In this document: positions 18,674 through 29,186 of the stretch, piece by piece | How positions within the stretch are numbered: position 1 is the first letter of the stretch | Layout of the letters: each line of letters begins with the position of its first letter | Source: Aliiroseovarius sp. F47248L | Lineage (GTDB): Bacteria > Pseudomonadota > Alphaproteobacteria > Rhodobacterales > Rhodobacteraceae | DNA length: 64,000 nucleotides | Direction: 5' to 3' | Assembly: GCF_023016085.1 (NCBI RefSeq) | Contig: NZ_JALKBF010000001.1 | Span: 2,108,001 to 2,172,000, forward strand | Translations under genes and position numbers: made by a program | The notes under the pieces: generated by a model | The model's database searches: none | Told to the model about the DNA's origin: nothing | The model's input: the letters and a program-made list of their open reading frames with translations, nothing else

Positions 18674-19513
18674 ATGAACTACCGCACCGTTACCACAATC
18701 GTCACCGACACCACACATAGCAAAGGATCACTTGCGGCCGCAAAGGCGGTTGCCAATCAGTATGATGCCCATCTTGAAATCCTCTGCCTTGGAGTCGACC
18801 GAACACAGCAGGGTTTCTACTACGCCGGGGCCTCGGCAATGGTCGTTCAGGACAACTTGGCGCAAGCGCGCGAAGTCGCCATTGAGCTTGAGGCCTTTGC
18901 CCGACAGTCGGTGACCGCCCACGCCTTGCCTTGGTCAAGTGAAGCACTGACCGCGCAAATGGTTGCGTTGAATGGAGCCATCGCGCATCGAACACGATTT
19001 TCCGATCTTGTCGTCTTGCCGCGCCCGTATGGCGAGGGTCGTGGCCACGACGCTGAAGCGATCGTCGAGGCAGCATTGTTTGACGGCAATGTGCCTGTAC
19101 TGGTGATGCCCGACGGCGCGGAATTTCCGCAAACTGTCGGCAATGTCGTTGTGGCCTGGAACGAAAGCCCCGAGGCCTTGCGGGCGGTGCGTCAGGCATT
19201 GCCGTTCCTGCGCCAGGCGGATTCGGTTTCGATTGCTATTATCGACCCACCACAGCATGGACCAGAGCGGTCCGATCCCGGCGGGGCGCTCAGCCAGTTG
19301 CTAGCGCGTCATGGCGTGCGGGCCGAGGTCTGCGTGTTGGCCAAAACCATGCCACGCATCTCGGACATCCTGAACAGACATGCGCGCGACAAAGATGCGG
19401 ATCTAATCGTTATGGGAGCCTATGGACATTCACGGTTCCGCGAATCGATCCTTGGCGGCGCGACACGTCACATGCTGGAAGTGGCTGAATTGCCCATCTT
19501 GCTTGCCCACTGA
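18674..19513 (+). CDS. Universal stress protein, tandem UspA domains
   Basis: 279 residues forming two UspA domains (about 1-140 and 145-279). The second domain ends with the ATP-binding type motif VMGAYGHSRFRESILGGATRHML, whose G-x2-G-x9-G pattern is intact; the first is degenerate. Such proteins help survival in oxygen limitation or respiratory arrest. ATG 18674 follows GGAGGGCAAACTG; upstream in-frame codons overlap the FNR-type box and are rejected. It is divergent from ccoN and next to fnrL, a common Rhodobacter arrangement. Confidence 0.88.
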   Translation: MNYRTVTTIVTDTTHSKGSLAAAKAVANQYDAHLEILCLGVDRTQQGFYYAGASAMVVQDNLAQAREVAIELEAFARQSVTAHALPWSSEALTAQMVALNGAIAHRTRFSDLVVLPRPYGEGRGHDAEAIVEAALFDGNVPVLVMPDGAEFPQTVGNVVVAWNESPEALRAVRQALPFLRQADSVSIAIIDPPQHGPERSDPGGALSQLLARHGVRAEVCVLAKTMPRISDILNRHARDKDADLIVMGAYGHSRFRESILGGATRHMLEVAELPILLAH

Positions 19514-19521
19514 CAAGGGCG

Positions 19522-19553
19522 AAAAAACAAGGTGTGCCGGTGTCGGCACCCTT
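19522..19553 (-). terminator. Terminator between usp and fnrL
   Basis: GTGCCG and CGGCAC form the core of a hairpin (19529-19553) with a GTGT loop. On the minus strand it is followed by TTGTTTTTT, so it suits the fnrL 3' end; the plus side has only a weak T stretch. Confidence 0.55.
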
Positions 19554-19584
19554 GATGTTTACAAGGAGTTCTTCGTGAAGCGCT

Positions 19585-20325
19585 TCAGGTGATCGGAGCA
19601 CCATCTATATCGTCACCCGTCTCGGCGATCAGTGCCTCAAGATCAGGGATGTTGACGCGGCGCTTGCCCTGAAGTTCAATCACCCCGGATTTTTTCAGCG
19701 CAGAAACCTGACGGCTGACGGTCTCCAGCGTCAAGCCAAGATAGTCCGCCATCGATTCGCGCGTCAGTGGCAATTCAAAACTCATCCCGTCGCGCGGCAG
19801 CTTCATATGCAGCGAAGCATCCCTTCGCGCCAGAATAGTCAATAGGCTGGCGATCTTCTCGCGTGCGTTTTTGCGCCCCAGAACCAGCATCCATTCGCGT
19901 GCGCTGTCCAGTTCGTCCAACGTCATCTGCAACAATCGCTTACCGATAGCCGGAGTTTTTTCCATCATGTCTTCGAACGGTTTCTTGCGGAAACAGCACA
20001 ACGTCAGATCCGTGATAGCCACGACATCAAAAGGAGCCGCATCCCGACCCGGCCGCCCTATAAAATCAGACGGAAGCAACAGGCCGACCATCTGCGTTCG
20101 CCCATCCTCCATAGTTTGGCTGAGTGTCGCAATGCCGCTGACCACACTGGATACAAATTCCATCGGGTCACCGGACCAGATCACCGGCTGACCGGCTTCA
20201 AAGGTGCGGTAGTACTTGATCGCATCAAGTTGTTCCAACTCATCAGGCTCGCACCGTGCGCACACGGCTCGGTGGCGAATTGGGCAGCTGCCACAATCAC
20301 GGGTGTTAAAGCGGAGTTCATTCAT
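19585..20325 (-). CDS. fnrL: Oxygen-sensing Crp/Fnr transcription regulator FnrL
   Basis: 246 residues from ATG 20325. N-terminal cysteines C11-x2-C14-x7-C22-x2-C25 plus C110/C111 are available for an oxygen-labile 4Fe-4S cluster. A cyclic-nucleotide-like beta-roll follows, then a winged helix with LTLETVSRQVS, whose E..SR residues are those that read TTGAT in FNR. The longer reading back to 20367 would start inside the FNR box, so the internal ATG is preferred; it also matches the usual length. FnrL activates cbb3 oxidase and haem genes when oxygen falls. Confidence 0.93.
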   Translation of the reverse strand: MNELRFNTRDCGSCPIRHRAVCARCEPDELEQLDAIKYYRTFEAGQPVIWSGDPMEFVSSVVSGIATLSQTMEDGRTQMVGLLLPSDFIGRPGRDAAPFDVVAITDLTLCCFRKKPFEDMMEKTPAIGKRLLQMTLDELDSAREWMLVLGRKNAREKIASLLTILARRDASLHMKLPRDGMSFELPLTRESMADYLGLTLETVSRQVSALKKSGVIELQGKRRVNIPDLEALIAETGDDIDGAPIT

Positions 20326-20353
20326 TATTTTTTTAACAAGAGATGTTTCTTGT

Positions 20354-20367
20354 TTGATCCTGATCAA
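20354..20367. promoter_or_regulatory. FNR/FnrL box between fnrL and hemN
   Basis: TTGATCCTGATCAA is a full consensus match. It is centred 35-36 bases from the fnrL ATG and about 37 bases from the hemN ATG, which is too close for a normal class-II site with a leader on either side. See findings. Confidence 0.85.
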
Positions 20368-20396
20368 AGTTGAGCGCGCGTTTGTCAGCCAAACCT

Positions 20397-21758
20397 ATGC
20401 GAATGCAGACCAATTCGCAACTCAAACGCCTCGGTCTTTTTGACGCGCGCGTGCCCCGCTACACCAGCTATCCGACCGCCCCGCATTTCAAGGCTGGAAC
20501 CGGTGCTAAAACCCTGTCTGACTGGATCAGCGCCATCCCTGCGCATGACGCAGTATCGCTATACGTGCATATTCCGTTCTGCCGCCGACTGTGTTGGTTC
20601 TGCGCCTGCCGCACCCAAGGCACAACCACCGCCGAACCTGTCGCGGCATATGTGAACAGCCTGAAACAAGAGCTTGCAACGATCAAAGATCTGCTCGCCG
20701 ACGGGATCAAACTGGAGCATCTTCATTGGGGCGGCGGCACGCCCACCCTGTTGCAGCCCGAAATGATCACGGATCTGACCGAAGCGATTCTGGCGACATC
20801 GCCGCTTGCGCCGGATGCTCAGTTCTCGGTTGAGATCGACCCGTCGGAAATCGACGATGCGCGACTGGATGCGCTGGCGGAAGCCGGGATGAACCGCGCG
20901 TCCATAGGCGTGCAGGATTTCGATCCGATGATTCAGGAAGTCATTGGTCGCCCGCAAAGCTATGAAATCACCAAACAGGCGGTGGACGGTCTGCGTGCAC
21001 GGGGGATCAACAGCCTGAACATGGATATCCTTTATGGTCTGCCGCACCAGAACACGGCGCGGATCACCGACTCGGTGGAAAAACTGATCAGCCTTGGTCC
21101 TGACCGCGTGGCGCTATTTGGCTATGCCCATGTTCCATGGGTCGCGCGTCGTCAAACCCTGATCCCAACCGAAGCGCTGCCCTCTGCCGAAGAACGGCTT
21201 GAGCTTTACAACACCGCCCGCGATCTGTTTATCGCGGCCGGGTATGACGAGATTGGTATCGACCATTTCGCCCTGCCCTCGGACGGTCTGGCAAAGGCTC
21301 ACAAGGCCGGAACCATGAAACGGAACTTCCAAGGCTATACTGAAGACGTGTCAAAAGTGATGATCGGTGTGGGTGCCAGCTCAATCGCGCGTTATCCGCA
21401 AGGCTATGCACAGAACGAGCCGGCAACGTCGAAATATCAAGCCGCCGTGCGGGATGGACGCTTGGCTGGTGCAAAGGGCCACATCTTTACCGAAGATGAT
21501 CTTGCCCGCGGTCGCGTCATCGAAGAACTGCTGTGCTATTTCCGTGTCGATTTTGCCAAACTGGCAGAGGAGTTTGCGCGCCCGTTCGAAGACTTCCTTT
21601 CGATGGCCGAAGGGCTTGAACAAGCGATGCCGGGCACGACAGATCTTGACGGCACGGTGCTGACCATTCGGTCCGAGGCACGCCCCGTCGCTCGCATGAT
21701 CGCGCGGCACTTCGATGACTACGAAATGAATGAAAGCGGGCATAGCCAAGCGGTTTGA
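20397..21758 (+). CDS. hemN: Oxygen-independent coproporphyrinogen III oxidase
   Basis: 453 residues. Radical-SAM motif C62-x3-C66-x2-C69 in HIPFCRRLCWFCACRTQ, with a following GGGTPTLL SAM-binding loop, and the HemN C-terminal domain. It decarboxylates coproporphyrinogen III to protoporphyrinogen IX without oxygen. ATG 20397 or 20403 are the plausible starts; an upstream TTG overlaps the FNR site and is unlikely. The pairing with fnrL is conserved in this family (hemZ of Rhodobacter). Confidence 0.92.
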   Translation: MRMQTNSQLKRLGLFDARVPRYTSYPTAPHFKAGTGAKTLSDWISAIPAHDAVSLYVHIPFCRRLCWFCACRTQGTTTAEPVAAYVNSLKQELATIKDLLADGIKLEHLHWGGGTPTLLQPEMITDLTEAILATSPLAPDAQFSVEIDPSEIDDARLDALAEAGMNRASIGVQDFDPMIQEVIGRPQSYEITKQAVDGLRARGINSLNMDILYGLPHQNTARITDSVEKLISLGPDRVALFGYAHVPWVARRQTLIPTEALPSAEERLELYNTARDLFIAAGYDEIGIDHFALPSDGLAKAHKAGTMKRNFQGYTEDVSKVMIGVGASSIARYPQGYAQNEPATSKYQAAVRDGRLAGAKGHIFTEDDLARGRVIEELLCYFRVDFAKLAEEFARPFEDFLSMAEGLEQAMPGTTDLDGTVLTIRSEARPVARMIARHFDDYEMNESGHSQAV

Positions 21759-21769
21759 TCCCGCCTGCG

Positions 21770-22540
21770 CTAGCGGTCCTTGCGCAGCATGCGATTGCGG
21801 TATCCCGCCTCGGTGGCGATGTCGTCCAGAACTTGTGCCAACGTCAGATCGTGATCAAACTTGCCATTTTGCAAGAATTCCGTGACCTGCGCGATCACCA
21901 ATGGGTTCACCATCATGAATGTGTGGGTTACGGGTAGAACGATATGGTCGTTCATGCCGCTGATGCGCGTGTTCTCCACGGATACTTTGCCGTCGTCCTC
22001 GCCCTCGATCACTGCCGAGTAGATCGGGTTGAGAGACCGGTTGCCGGCAATCACACCCAGCTCGAAAGCTGCATAGCCTGTACGGTTTGGCACCGAATCC
22101 TCGCCGGTTCCGAGTTGCAGACCGGCCGGTCCGTTCAACCATTCAAACGGTTCAAGGTCTCCGAACGCATCGACCAGTTGCGACCCTTGATTGGGCGGAG
22201 CCATCATCACGACGCGCCCCATATCGGCGGGTCGATTGTCCTGCAACCAGACGCGCACAAGGATGCCACCCATCGAGTGGGTCACAAAATGTATTTTCTG
22301 ATCACCGCAAGCCTTTAACGCGGGTGGTATCGCGGCTTCGACCAACTCGCCGATCTTGGCCGTCGTCGAAGGATAGCCAAGGTTGACGACATCATAGCCA
22401 GAGGCGCGCAGACTTTCTTCCATAACCCACAAGGATGACGGCGACCGCGCAAGCCCGTGCAGAAGCACCACACAGTCCGCACGGACGGGCGCTGCAAGAG
22501 CAGTGACAAAACCAAGGGCAAGGGTCAGCATTCTGAACAT
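21770..22540 (-). CDS. Exported lipase-like alpha/beta hydrolase
   Basis: 256 residues. A signal peptide ([17 protein letters not shown]) starts the protein. The oxyanion region [11 protein letters not shown] and the nucleophile elbow [11 protein letters not shown] (Ser) are clear, and [10 protein letters not shown] is typical of the triacylglycerol-lipase/PGAP1-like group. The later His is in [14 protein letters not shown]. Substrate unknown; probably a periplasmic esterase. ATG 22540 is chosen as it begins the signal peptide; the longer frame overlaps the divergent Nudix gene. It converges on hemN with 11 bases between. Confidence 0.78.
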   Translation of the reverse strand: MFRMLTLALGFVTALAAPVRADCVVLLHGLARSPSSLWVMEESLRASGYDVVNLGYPSTTAKIGELVEAAIPPALKACGDQKIHFVTHSMGGILVRVWLQDNRPADMGRVVMMAPPNQGSQLVDAFGDLEPFEWLNGPAGLQLGTGEDSVPNRTGYAAFELGVIAGNRSLNPIYSAVIEGEDDGKVSVENTRISGMNDHIVLPVTHTFMMVNPLVIAQVTEFLQNGKFDHDLTLAQVLDDIATEAGYRNRMLRKDR

Positions 22541-22618
22541 GTCGAATAGATACGCATCCCGCCCACCGGTTGCGAGAGGCGGCTTGTCACAGGGCAATGG
22601 ATAAGCAAATCTTGGCGC

Positions 22619-23080
22619 ATGTCGATTTCTTTCAAAACGCCCCGATTGGCCGTGCGTGGTCTGATACTGCATAACAACCACCTGTTGATGGTGAACGCCT
22701 ACCCCGATGGCCAGTCAGATCTGTTATGCCTGCCCGGTGGCGGGGTCGAATCCGGGGCAAGTCTGCCGGATAATCTGAGACGTGAAGTGCACGAAGAAAC
22801 CGGCCTGACCATTTCGGTAGGCGCCACTGCTCTGGTGAACGAGTTTCATGACCCGGACACTGGTTTTCACCAGGTAGAGATTGTCTTTCGGTGTCAGCTG
22901 CAAAGCGGGCGGCTTGATTCCGCGTGGCTCGACCCGGAAGCCATCGTGACCGATCGGCGCTGGGTCAGTCGGGATCAGATCACCGGGTTGCATTTTCGCC
23001 CACTGTCCCTGCCATATCTGGCATGGGGCAATGTTCAGACGGTACCCTCCTACGACGCACTTGAGGCGATCGTCAGATAG
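22619..23080 (+). CDS. Nudix hydrolase
   Basis: 153 residues. The Nudix box [24 protein letters not shown] is recognisable: the catalytic REVHEETGL part is intact, while the glutamate expected in the G-x5-E position is alanine. Such proteins hydrolyse nucleoside-diphosphate-linked substrates in the cytoplasm; the substrate cannot be predicted. It is divergent from the lipase-like gene (78 bases) and converges on the next gene with 18 bases between. Confidence 0.82.
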   Translation: MSISFKTPRLAVRGLILHNNHLLMVNAYPDGQSDLLCLPGGGVESGASLPDNLRREVHEETGLTISVGATALVNEFHDPDTGFHQVEIVFRCQLQSGRLDSAWLDPEAIVTDRRWVSRDQITGLHFRPLSLPYLAWGNVQTVPSYDALEAIVR

Positions 23081-23098
23081 TCAAGAACAGCCATGTAC

Positions 23099-24385
23099 TT
23101 AGCGCACAACCCTGTTGGCAGCTATGTCCTGACGCTGGGATTCTGACAGCCCGGACCACACCATCTCGTAAAGCTCTGTGCCTGAAGGAACATCATGTCC
23201 CACATAAGTGAATGGTCGCGCACTGCCCATGCCAAGCATCGTTCCATCCGTACCAACGGGATACTGATCGAAAACGATCCAGTCACGGGACGTGGTCTCA
23301 ATCCTGTTGCCTTGAAAATCCGACGCAATCAGTTCAAACCCGGTGGGCATGTAGTTTTCGTCATATCCCGTTGCAACAAGCGTTGCGGCCACGGTTCCAT
23401 CGCGGACAATCTGCGCGAACGAACCTACCGCGCCACCCAATCGCGTCGCTGTTTCTTGCACAGGGTTTGCAACGAATTGATTGTCTCCGACATAAACGAG
23501 CATTGTGCTTCCCACCTTTGCCGGAAGAAGATAGATTGATGGGCCAGTCGCATCGAACCGAACGGTGCCTTCAATCCCGGATTGAGTATAACGTTCCAGC
23601 ACGACAACAGAGATTTCGTAGTTTTCGGTTTCAGCTCGCGCGACCACGAAACTGCCATCGGCTGCCCATGCTGCTACGTCGAAGTTTCCCAGTTGGTTCG
23701 GCCAAAACCCGCTGACCAGTTCACGGTTCGACAGATCCCAAACCAAAAGACGTCCTCCGGCGACTGCAGCCAAGTGCGTTCCATCGGGTGAAAATCCGAC
23801 AATCCACCCTGGTTGACCGCCACCATCCAACGGGAGATGAGCTTTGCCATCTTTGGTGTCGAACAAAAGCGCCTGACCTTCGTCCATCGCCCAAATTGCC
23901 ACCAGGTTGCCATCGGGCGAAAACGCAGGTGGTAGTCCCGGCCCGTAAACCATGCTCATCGGCACGTCCCATGTCACCAGTTCGGCAATCAGTTCGTTGT
24001 TGCGGGGATCAAACAGAGCATAGGGGGCCGCATGTTGTGTCCCGTCCTGTGGGCCATTGGCAGGGCCCGCGACAGCTCGATCGCCCTTCGAATTGACGGC
24101 GTAATGCTGGAACCCAGATCGGTCAGCCCGCGTGATACGCGCAGCGACGGCGCGCAACAAAGCGCCATAGGCCTCTGGGAAATTCTCTAGATCGGCAGCG
24201 GTTGGTTTGTCGGGAAATGCGCGCAAAGCCAACGCTATGGCTCGGTCGCGGTTGCCTGCCATGGTTGCTTCAATGGACAGTTGCGCCAGCTCCAAGCTCT
24301 TCTCATGTTGCGCCCAGCCTTGGCCCGACAGCGCCAAAACAAAGCAAAAGGTCGTGACGATACCCCGTGTTGCAGAATTGAACAT
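23099..24385 (-). CDS. Exported beta-propeller-like (WD40-type) protein
   Basis: 428 residues. A signal peptide ends near SGQGWAQ, followed by a helical segment (about 25-90) and then repeated blades with phrases such as PPAFSPDGNLVAIWAMD, IVGFSPDGTHLAAVAGG and VAAWAADGSFVVARAE, about 40-45 residues apart. This looks like a WD40/YVTN beta-propeller in the periplasm; no catalytic motif is seen. ATG 24385 is preceded by GGAGG and starts the signal peptide. Role unknown. Confidence 0.7.
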   Translation of the reverse strand: MFNSATRGIVTTFCFVLALSGQGWAQHEKSLELAQLSIEATMAGNRDRAIALALRAFPDKPTAADLENFPEAYGALLRAVAARITRADRSGFQHYAVNSKGDRAVAGPANGPQDGTQHAAPYALFDPRNNELIAELVTWDVPMSMVYGPGLPPAFSPDGNLVAIWAMDEGQALLFDTKDGKAHLPLDGGGQPGWIVGFSPDGTHLAAVAGGRLLVWDLSNRELVSGFWPNQLGNFDVAAWAADGSFVVARAETENYEISVVVLERYTQSGIEGTVRFDATGPSIYLLPAKVGSTMLVYVGDNQFVANPVQETATRLGGAVGSFAQIVRDGTVAATLVATGYDENYMPTGFELIASDFQGNRIETTSRDWIVFDQYPVGTDGTMLGMGSARPFTYVGHDVPSGTELYEMVWSGLSESQRQDIAANRVVR

Positions 24386-24523
24386 GCATGCCTCCATGAC
24401 AAACCATTGACCTGCAAACATAGCACAGGCGGGTTCAACGTTCACCCGAACGCTCGTAAAGCCCCGCTTACCAGCGAGGCCTTCTTATTCGGGCGGTAGT
24501 CATTTTGTTGCGGTTACATCTTG

Positions 24524-25660
24524 CTAGCGCACTTCGGTGTAGAAGCCTGGCGCAAACCAACGAATGATCAAAGCCCCGGCCCCTGTGACTGCAACTGCCA
24601 ATGTAGCGATCCAGCCGACGAACGGGATCATGGCCAAAATCGTGATTGCCACAGCACCCACAAGCGCCGCAATTGCGCGTTCACTCAGAGTTTCCGGAAG
24701 CGGACGGTTGGTTGCGCCCAAGATCCCGACGCCAAGGATATAGGTGCCGATCACATATCCTGCGAAGCCAAGAAGCACCGCTAGCACGACCGAAACCGGG
24801 ATTAACAAGATTCCGAAGCCCGTCATGGCAAACAGGAACAACGATCCGGCCAACGCCGAAATTGCCAGAAAACCCATCCAAAGCGCACGGGCGGGTGTTT
24901 CCAGCGTCCTCAGTCGCAACGCCAACAGGAAGGTCGGCGCAAGGGCTGCAATCAACGCAACCATGGCCGTCAACACCAGAATCGCAGTAATCTTGCCGCC
25001 GAGCCACGCGCCCCAACCAGAGCCCGAGCGATCAAGCGTGGCACCCCCTTCAGCGTTGGCGCTGGAATCGAAGTCGTCCACGCTATGCCGCTTGATCCGG
25101 TCTTCGGGAACGACGCTTTCAGGAATTTCAATGCCGTTTGGGTCATCAGCATACAGATACAGCGTACCATCAATTCGGGCCGCATCACCAAAGCTGATGT
25201 TGTCAACTGAAAGACTGGCGTCACCGGCAATCACCCCGGTTAAAAGGATGTTTTCCGCAGCCACCAAGGCGCTATCACCAACGGCACCGTTAATTTCAAT
25301 CCGCTGGGCCGCAGCACGAAGGTCGCCACCCACGTCATCATTAACCAATACCGTGTCGCCCATCAGATGCGCATCACCACCAACGCCCCCCGAGACATTG
25401 ACGTTCATCCCCGCGGCATAAAGGCTGTTGCCCACGGGGCCAGAGATTGACACCGAACGGCCACCGGCATGGGCGCTGCCCTCAATCGGCGCGGATACAA
25501 CCACCGTGTTGCCCGCAATGAACACATCATCCACCGCTTCGCCTGTCAGAGTTACGTTATCCCCGGCCATATAGGCGTCATTGCCGAAGCGATAAACCTC
25601 TTGCGCGGTGGCTGGCGCCGCCAGAAGGGTGACGAAAAGAAGGATGAATGATCGAAGCAT
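24524..25660 (-). CDS. Exported beta-helix (bactofilin-like repeat) protein with C-terminal membrane helices
   Basis: 378 residues. Signal peptide (about 1-19), then about 150 residues of short repeats of the form GDNVTLTGEAVDDVFIAGNT, ISGPVGNSLYAAG, VNDDVGGDLRAAA and INGAVGDSALVAA, which look like turns of a right-handed beta-helix as in polymer-forming/bactofilin domains. A linker rich in Asp, Ser and Gly follows, then four to five membrane helices (about 228-375). ATG 25660 with GGGGA 7 bases upstream starts the signal peptide. Function unknown; possibly an envelope scaffold. Confidence 0.68.
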   Translation of the reverse strand: MLRSFILLFVTLLAAPATAQEVYRFGNDAYMAGDNVTLTGEAVDDVFIAGNTVVVSAPIEGSAHAGGRSVSISGPVGNSLYAAGMNVNVSGGVGGDAHLMGDTVLVNDDVGGDLRAAAQRIEINGAVGDSALVAAENILLTGVIAGDASLSVDNISFGDAARIDGTLYLYADDPNGIEIPESVVPEDRIKRHSVDDFDSSANAEGGATLDRSGSGWGAWLGGKITAILVLTAMVALIAALAPTFLLALRLRTLETPARALWMGFLAISALAGSLFLFAMTGFGILLIPVSVVLAVLLGFAGYVIGTYILGVGILGATNRPLPETLSERAIAALVGAVAITILAMIPFVGWIATLAVAVTGAGALIIRWFAPGFYTEVR

Positions 25661-25753
25661 GGCAGTCCCCGCCAAATGGTTATGTTACACCCATTAACAT
25701 ATAGAGTGCTTCAACCTTTTGTAAGGGGTCAGCGTGAAATTTCCATCCCAAAG

Positions 25754-25784
25754 AAAAAAGGGCGCCCGAAACGAGCGCCCTATT
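25754..25784 (-). terminator. Intrinsic terminator of groESL
   Basis: AGGGCGC (25759-25765) and GCGCCCT (25775-25781) form a 7-bp stem with a 9-base loop; the minus strand then has six T. It lies about 85 bases after the groEL stop. Confidence 0.75.
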
Positions 25785-25809
25785 ATCAATCTGGTCTGGC
25801 TCTCGGCAG

Positions 25810-25827
25810 ATTGGCCTCACGGCCAAT
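25810..25827 (-). other. Short hairpin in the groEL 3' region
   Basis: ATTGGCC and GGCCAAT form a 7-bp stem closed by a TCAC loop, between the long palindrome at the groEL stop and the terminator. No T-run follows. Confidence 0.55.
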
Positions 25828-25837
25828 CGCCTGTCGC

Positions 25838-25864
25838 ATCTGAATTTCCTTAAGGAAATTCAGA

Positions 25865-25865
<1 letters not shown>
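25838..25865. repeat. 28-bp perfect palindrome at the groEL stop codon
   Basis: Bases 25838-25865 read the same on both strands, 14 bp per arm with no spacer and centre TTAAGG-like (CCTTAAGG). The last base overlaps the groEL stop codon (25865-25867). It is rich in A/T, unlike the GC-rich surroundings, so in RNA it would give a long hairpin starting at the stop codon. Confidence 0.8.
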
Positions 25866-27505
<1,640 letters not shown>

Positions 27506-27545
27506 TTAGCTTACTCCTGGAAATACGTGTAAATCGGTCAGACGA

Positions 27546-27833
27546 TCAGGCAATGATGCCCATGATGTCGGATTCTTTCATGATCAGCAGCTCTTCACCG
27601 TCGATGGTGACTTCGGTGCCGGACCATTTGCCGAAAAGGATTTTGTCGCCTTCTTTGACGTCCATGGCGATACGATCACCGTCGTCGTCTTTAGCGCCAG
27701 CACCAACAGAAACAACCAGACCTTCAGCCGGTTTTTCTTTGGCGCTTTCCGGAATGATCAGGCCGCCTGCTGTTTTCTCGTCGCTTTCGACGCGGCGGAC
27801 CAACACACGGTCATGCAGTGGTGTAAATGCCAT
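27546..27833 (-). CDS. groES: Co-chaperonin GroES, 10 kDa
   Basis: 95 residues from ATG 27833 ([14 protein letters not shown]), the family N-terminus; the longer frame upstream reaches towards the CIRCE element and is rejected. The mobile loop (about residues 17-33, with [15 protein letters not shown]) and the C-terminal ESDIMGII are present. It caps GroEL. First gene of groESL. Confidence 0.97.
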   Translation of the reverse strand: MAFTPLHDRVLVRRVESDEKTAGGLIIPESAKEKPAEGLVVSVGAGAKDDDGDRIAMDVKEGDKILFGKWSGTEVTIDGEELLIMKESDIMGIIA

Positions 27834-27867
27834 TTGCTGAGACTCCCTAAGCTCAGTTTCAGTTCTC

Positions 27868-27894
27868 TTAGCACTCACCGGATGCGAGTGCTAA
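27868..27894. promoter_or_regulatory. CIRCE operator (HrcA site) of groESL
   Basis: TTAGCACTC - 9 bases - GAGTGCTAA is an exact CIRCE inverted repeat. It sits 35-61 bases before the groES ATG and directly after the predicted promoter, so HrcA would block transcription or be part of the leader. Confidence 0.97.
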
Positions 27895-27901
27895 CGGCGC
27901 A

Positions 27902-27930
27902 GAGTTAGGGAGTCATCTTCAGGCTGTCAA
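27902..27930 (-). promoter_or_regulatory. Predicted groESL promoter
   Basis: On the minus strand TTGACA (27930-27925) is followed after 17 bases by TAACTC (27907-27902), a good sigma-70-type pair. A start about 7 bases on falls at the edge of the CIRCE element. An additional RpoH promoter is possible but not evident. Confidence 0.65.
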
Positions 27931-27996
27931 GCGATCGGATCAGAAATTTTGCCCCCATCGCGCGGACCGTCAACAAGGGCAACCGATTGATCCGCT

Positions 27997-29130
27997 TCAA
28001 TTGGCCTGGTCCTCTAGCAAATGCTCATACCGGGCGTCTGTCAGCGTCTTCATAAACGCGACCAACGCATCAATACGCTTGTCATCCAGCGCGGGACCAT
28101 GGATCAGCTCTGTCACTGCCAAGTTCTGAGGGATTTCCGGCATCGCCCAAGGTTTGTTCGTTTCTGGGTTGATCTGTCGATCTTTGTCCAGCGTGTTGTA
28201 TTTGTTGTAAAACAGGACGACGGTCCGCAAGTCCTTGAAAACGCCGTTATGCATGTACGGGCCGGTTACAGCGACATTGCGCAAAGTTGGCACTTTATAA
28301 CGACCACCCGCATCGGCGCTGTCGATGGCGGGATTGGCCAACAGGCCAAGATCCGGCCCTTCAGCTCCATTTGCGGCCCGTACCGCAACATTCACGGGTG
28401 TGCCAATATTGTGGTATTCGTAGTTGGTGAAAGTTTCATCCTCTGCAATAGACGATGTTCGCAGCTGATGGCACAGATTGCAGTTGGTGAATTGCTCGGA
28501 AAAGAACAACACGCGGCCCAGTTCTTCTTGGTCCGACAGCTTGACCTCACCACGCAGAAAACGGTCATACTTGCTATCGAATGGAGAGAACAGGTCGGTG
28601 CTTTCAAACGCCGCGATGGCCTGAGTCATTGCGACATAAGCAGCAGCGTCATCATCCCAAATCGCATCGCCGAAAAGCGTCTTGAATGCAGCCACGTAGT
28701 CCGCATTTTCAGACAGTCGCGCGACTACCGACGCCTCGTCGGGCATTCCCATCTCGATTGGGTTCAGGGGCGGCCCACCTGCCTGACCTGCCAATCCCGC
28801 AGCGCGCCCGTCCCAAAACATACCCCCGCGCCATGCCTTCTTTTCCAACTGTTCGAACTCGGGCGTAAACTTCGCATAAGCCGCAGTCGGGGCCGTGCGG
28901 TCGCCAAGGCTTTCGCCGTCATCACCCAAAGACACTGCCCGGCCTGCTTCCGTTTCTCGCGGATCGACAAATCCGGACTCCGGATCATGGCAGGTTGCGC
29001 AAGATTGCGTTCGGTTTTTTGATAGGTTTACGTCGAAAAACAACGCCTCTCCCAACTCCTCAAGACTGTCGAACGCTGCAACCGGCGATGCCAGCCCGAT
29101 CATAAGAACCAAGGTGGGTATCACGCGCAT
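27997..29130 (-). CDS. ccpA: Di-haem cytochrome c peroxidase
   Basis: 377 residues. A signal peptide (to about residue 19, SPVAAF) and two haem-c motifs, C44-x2-C47-H48 (CATCHDPESGF) and C217-x2-C220-H221 (CNLCHQLR). It reduces H2O2 in the periplasm with electrons from cytochrome c. ATG 29130 is preceded by AGGAG 7 bases upstream and begins the signal peptide; an ATG 18 bases earlier is the alternative. A consensus FNR box lies 57 bases upstream, which is typical for this peroxidase. MauG-like relatives exist, but the FNR control favours a peroxidase. Confidence 0.88.
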   Translation of the reverse strand: MRVIPTLVLMIGLASPVAAFDSLEELGEALFFDVNLSKNRTQSCATCHDPESGFVDPRETEAGRAVSLGDDGESLGDRTAPTAAYAKFTPEFEQLEKKAWRGGMFWDGRAAGLAGQAGGPPLNPIEMGMPDEASVVARLSENADYVAAFKTLFGDAIWDDDAAAYVAMTQAIAAFESTDLFSPFDSKYDRFLRGEVKLSDQEELGRVLFFSEQFTNCNLCHQLRTSSIAEDETFTNYEYHNIGTPVNVAVRAANGAEGPDLGLLANPAIDSADAGGRYKVPTLRNVAVTGPYMHNGVFKDLRTVVLFYNKYNTLDKDRQINPETNKPWAMPEIPQNLAVTELIHGPALDDKRIDALVAFMKTLTDARYEHLLEDQAN

Positions 29131-29186
29131 GGCAAAGCTCCTGATCATTCCGACACGCTCATAATCCAGAATCGAAGGGAAGGAAA

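Noticed and set aside
27986-27999. Near-match to an FNR box (TTGATCCGCTTCAA)
   Set aside because: One half-site has a changed base, and it lies at the end of the peroxidase gene, not at a promoter.
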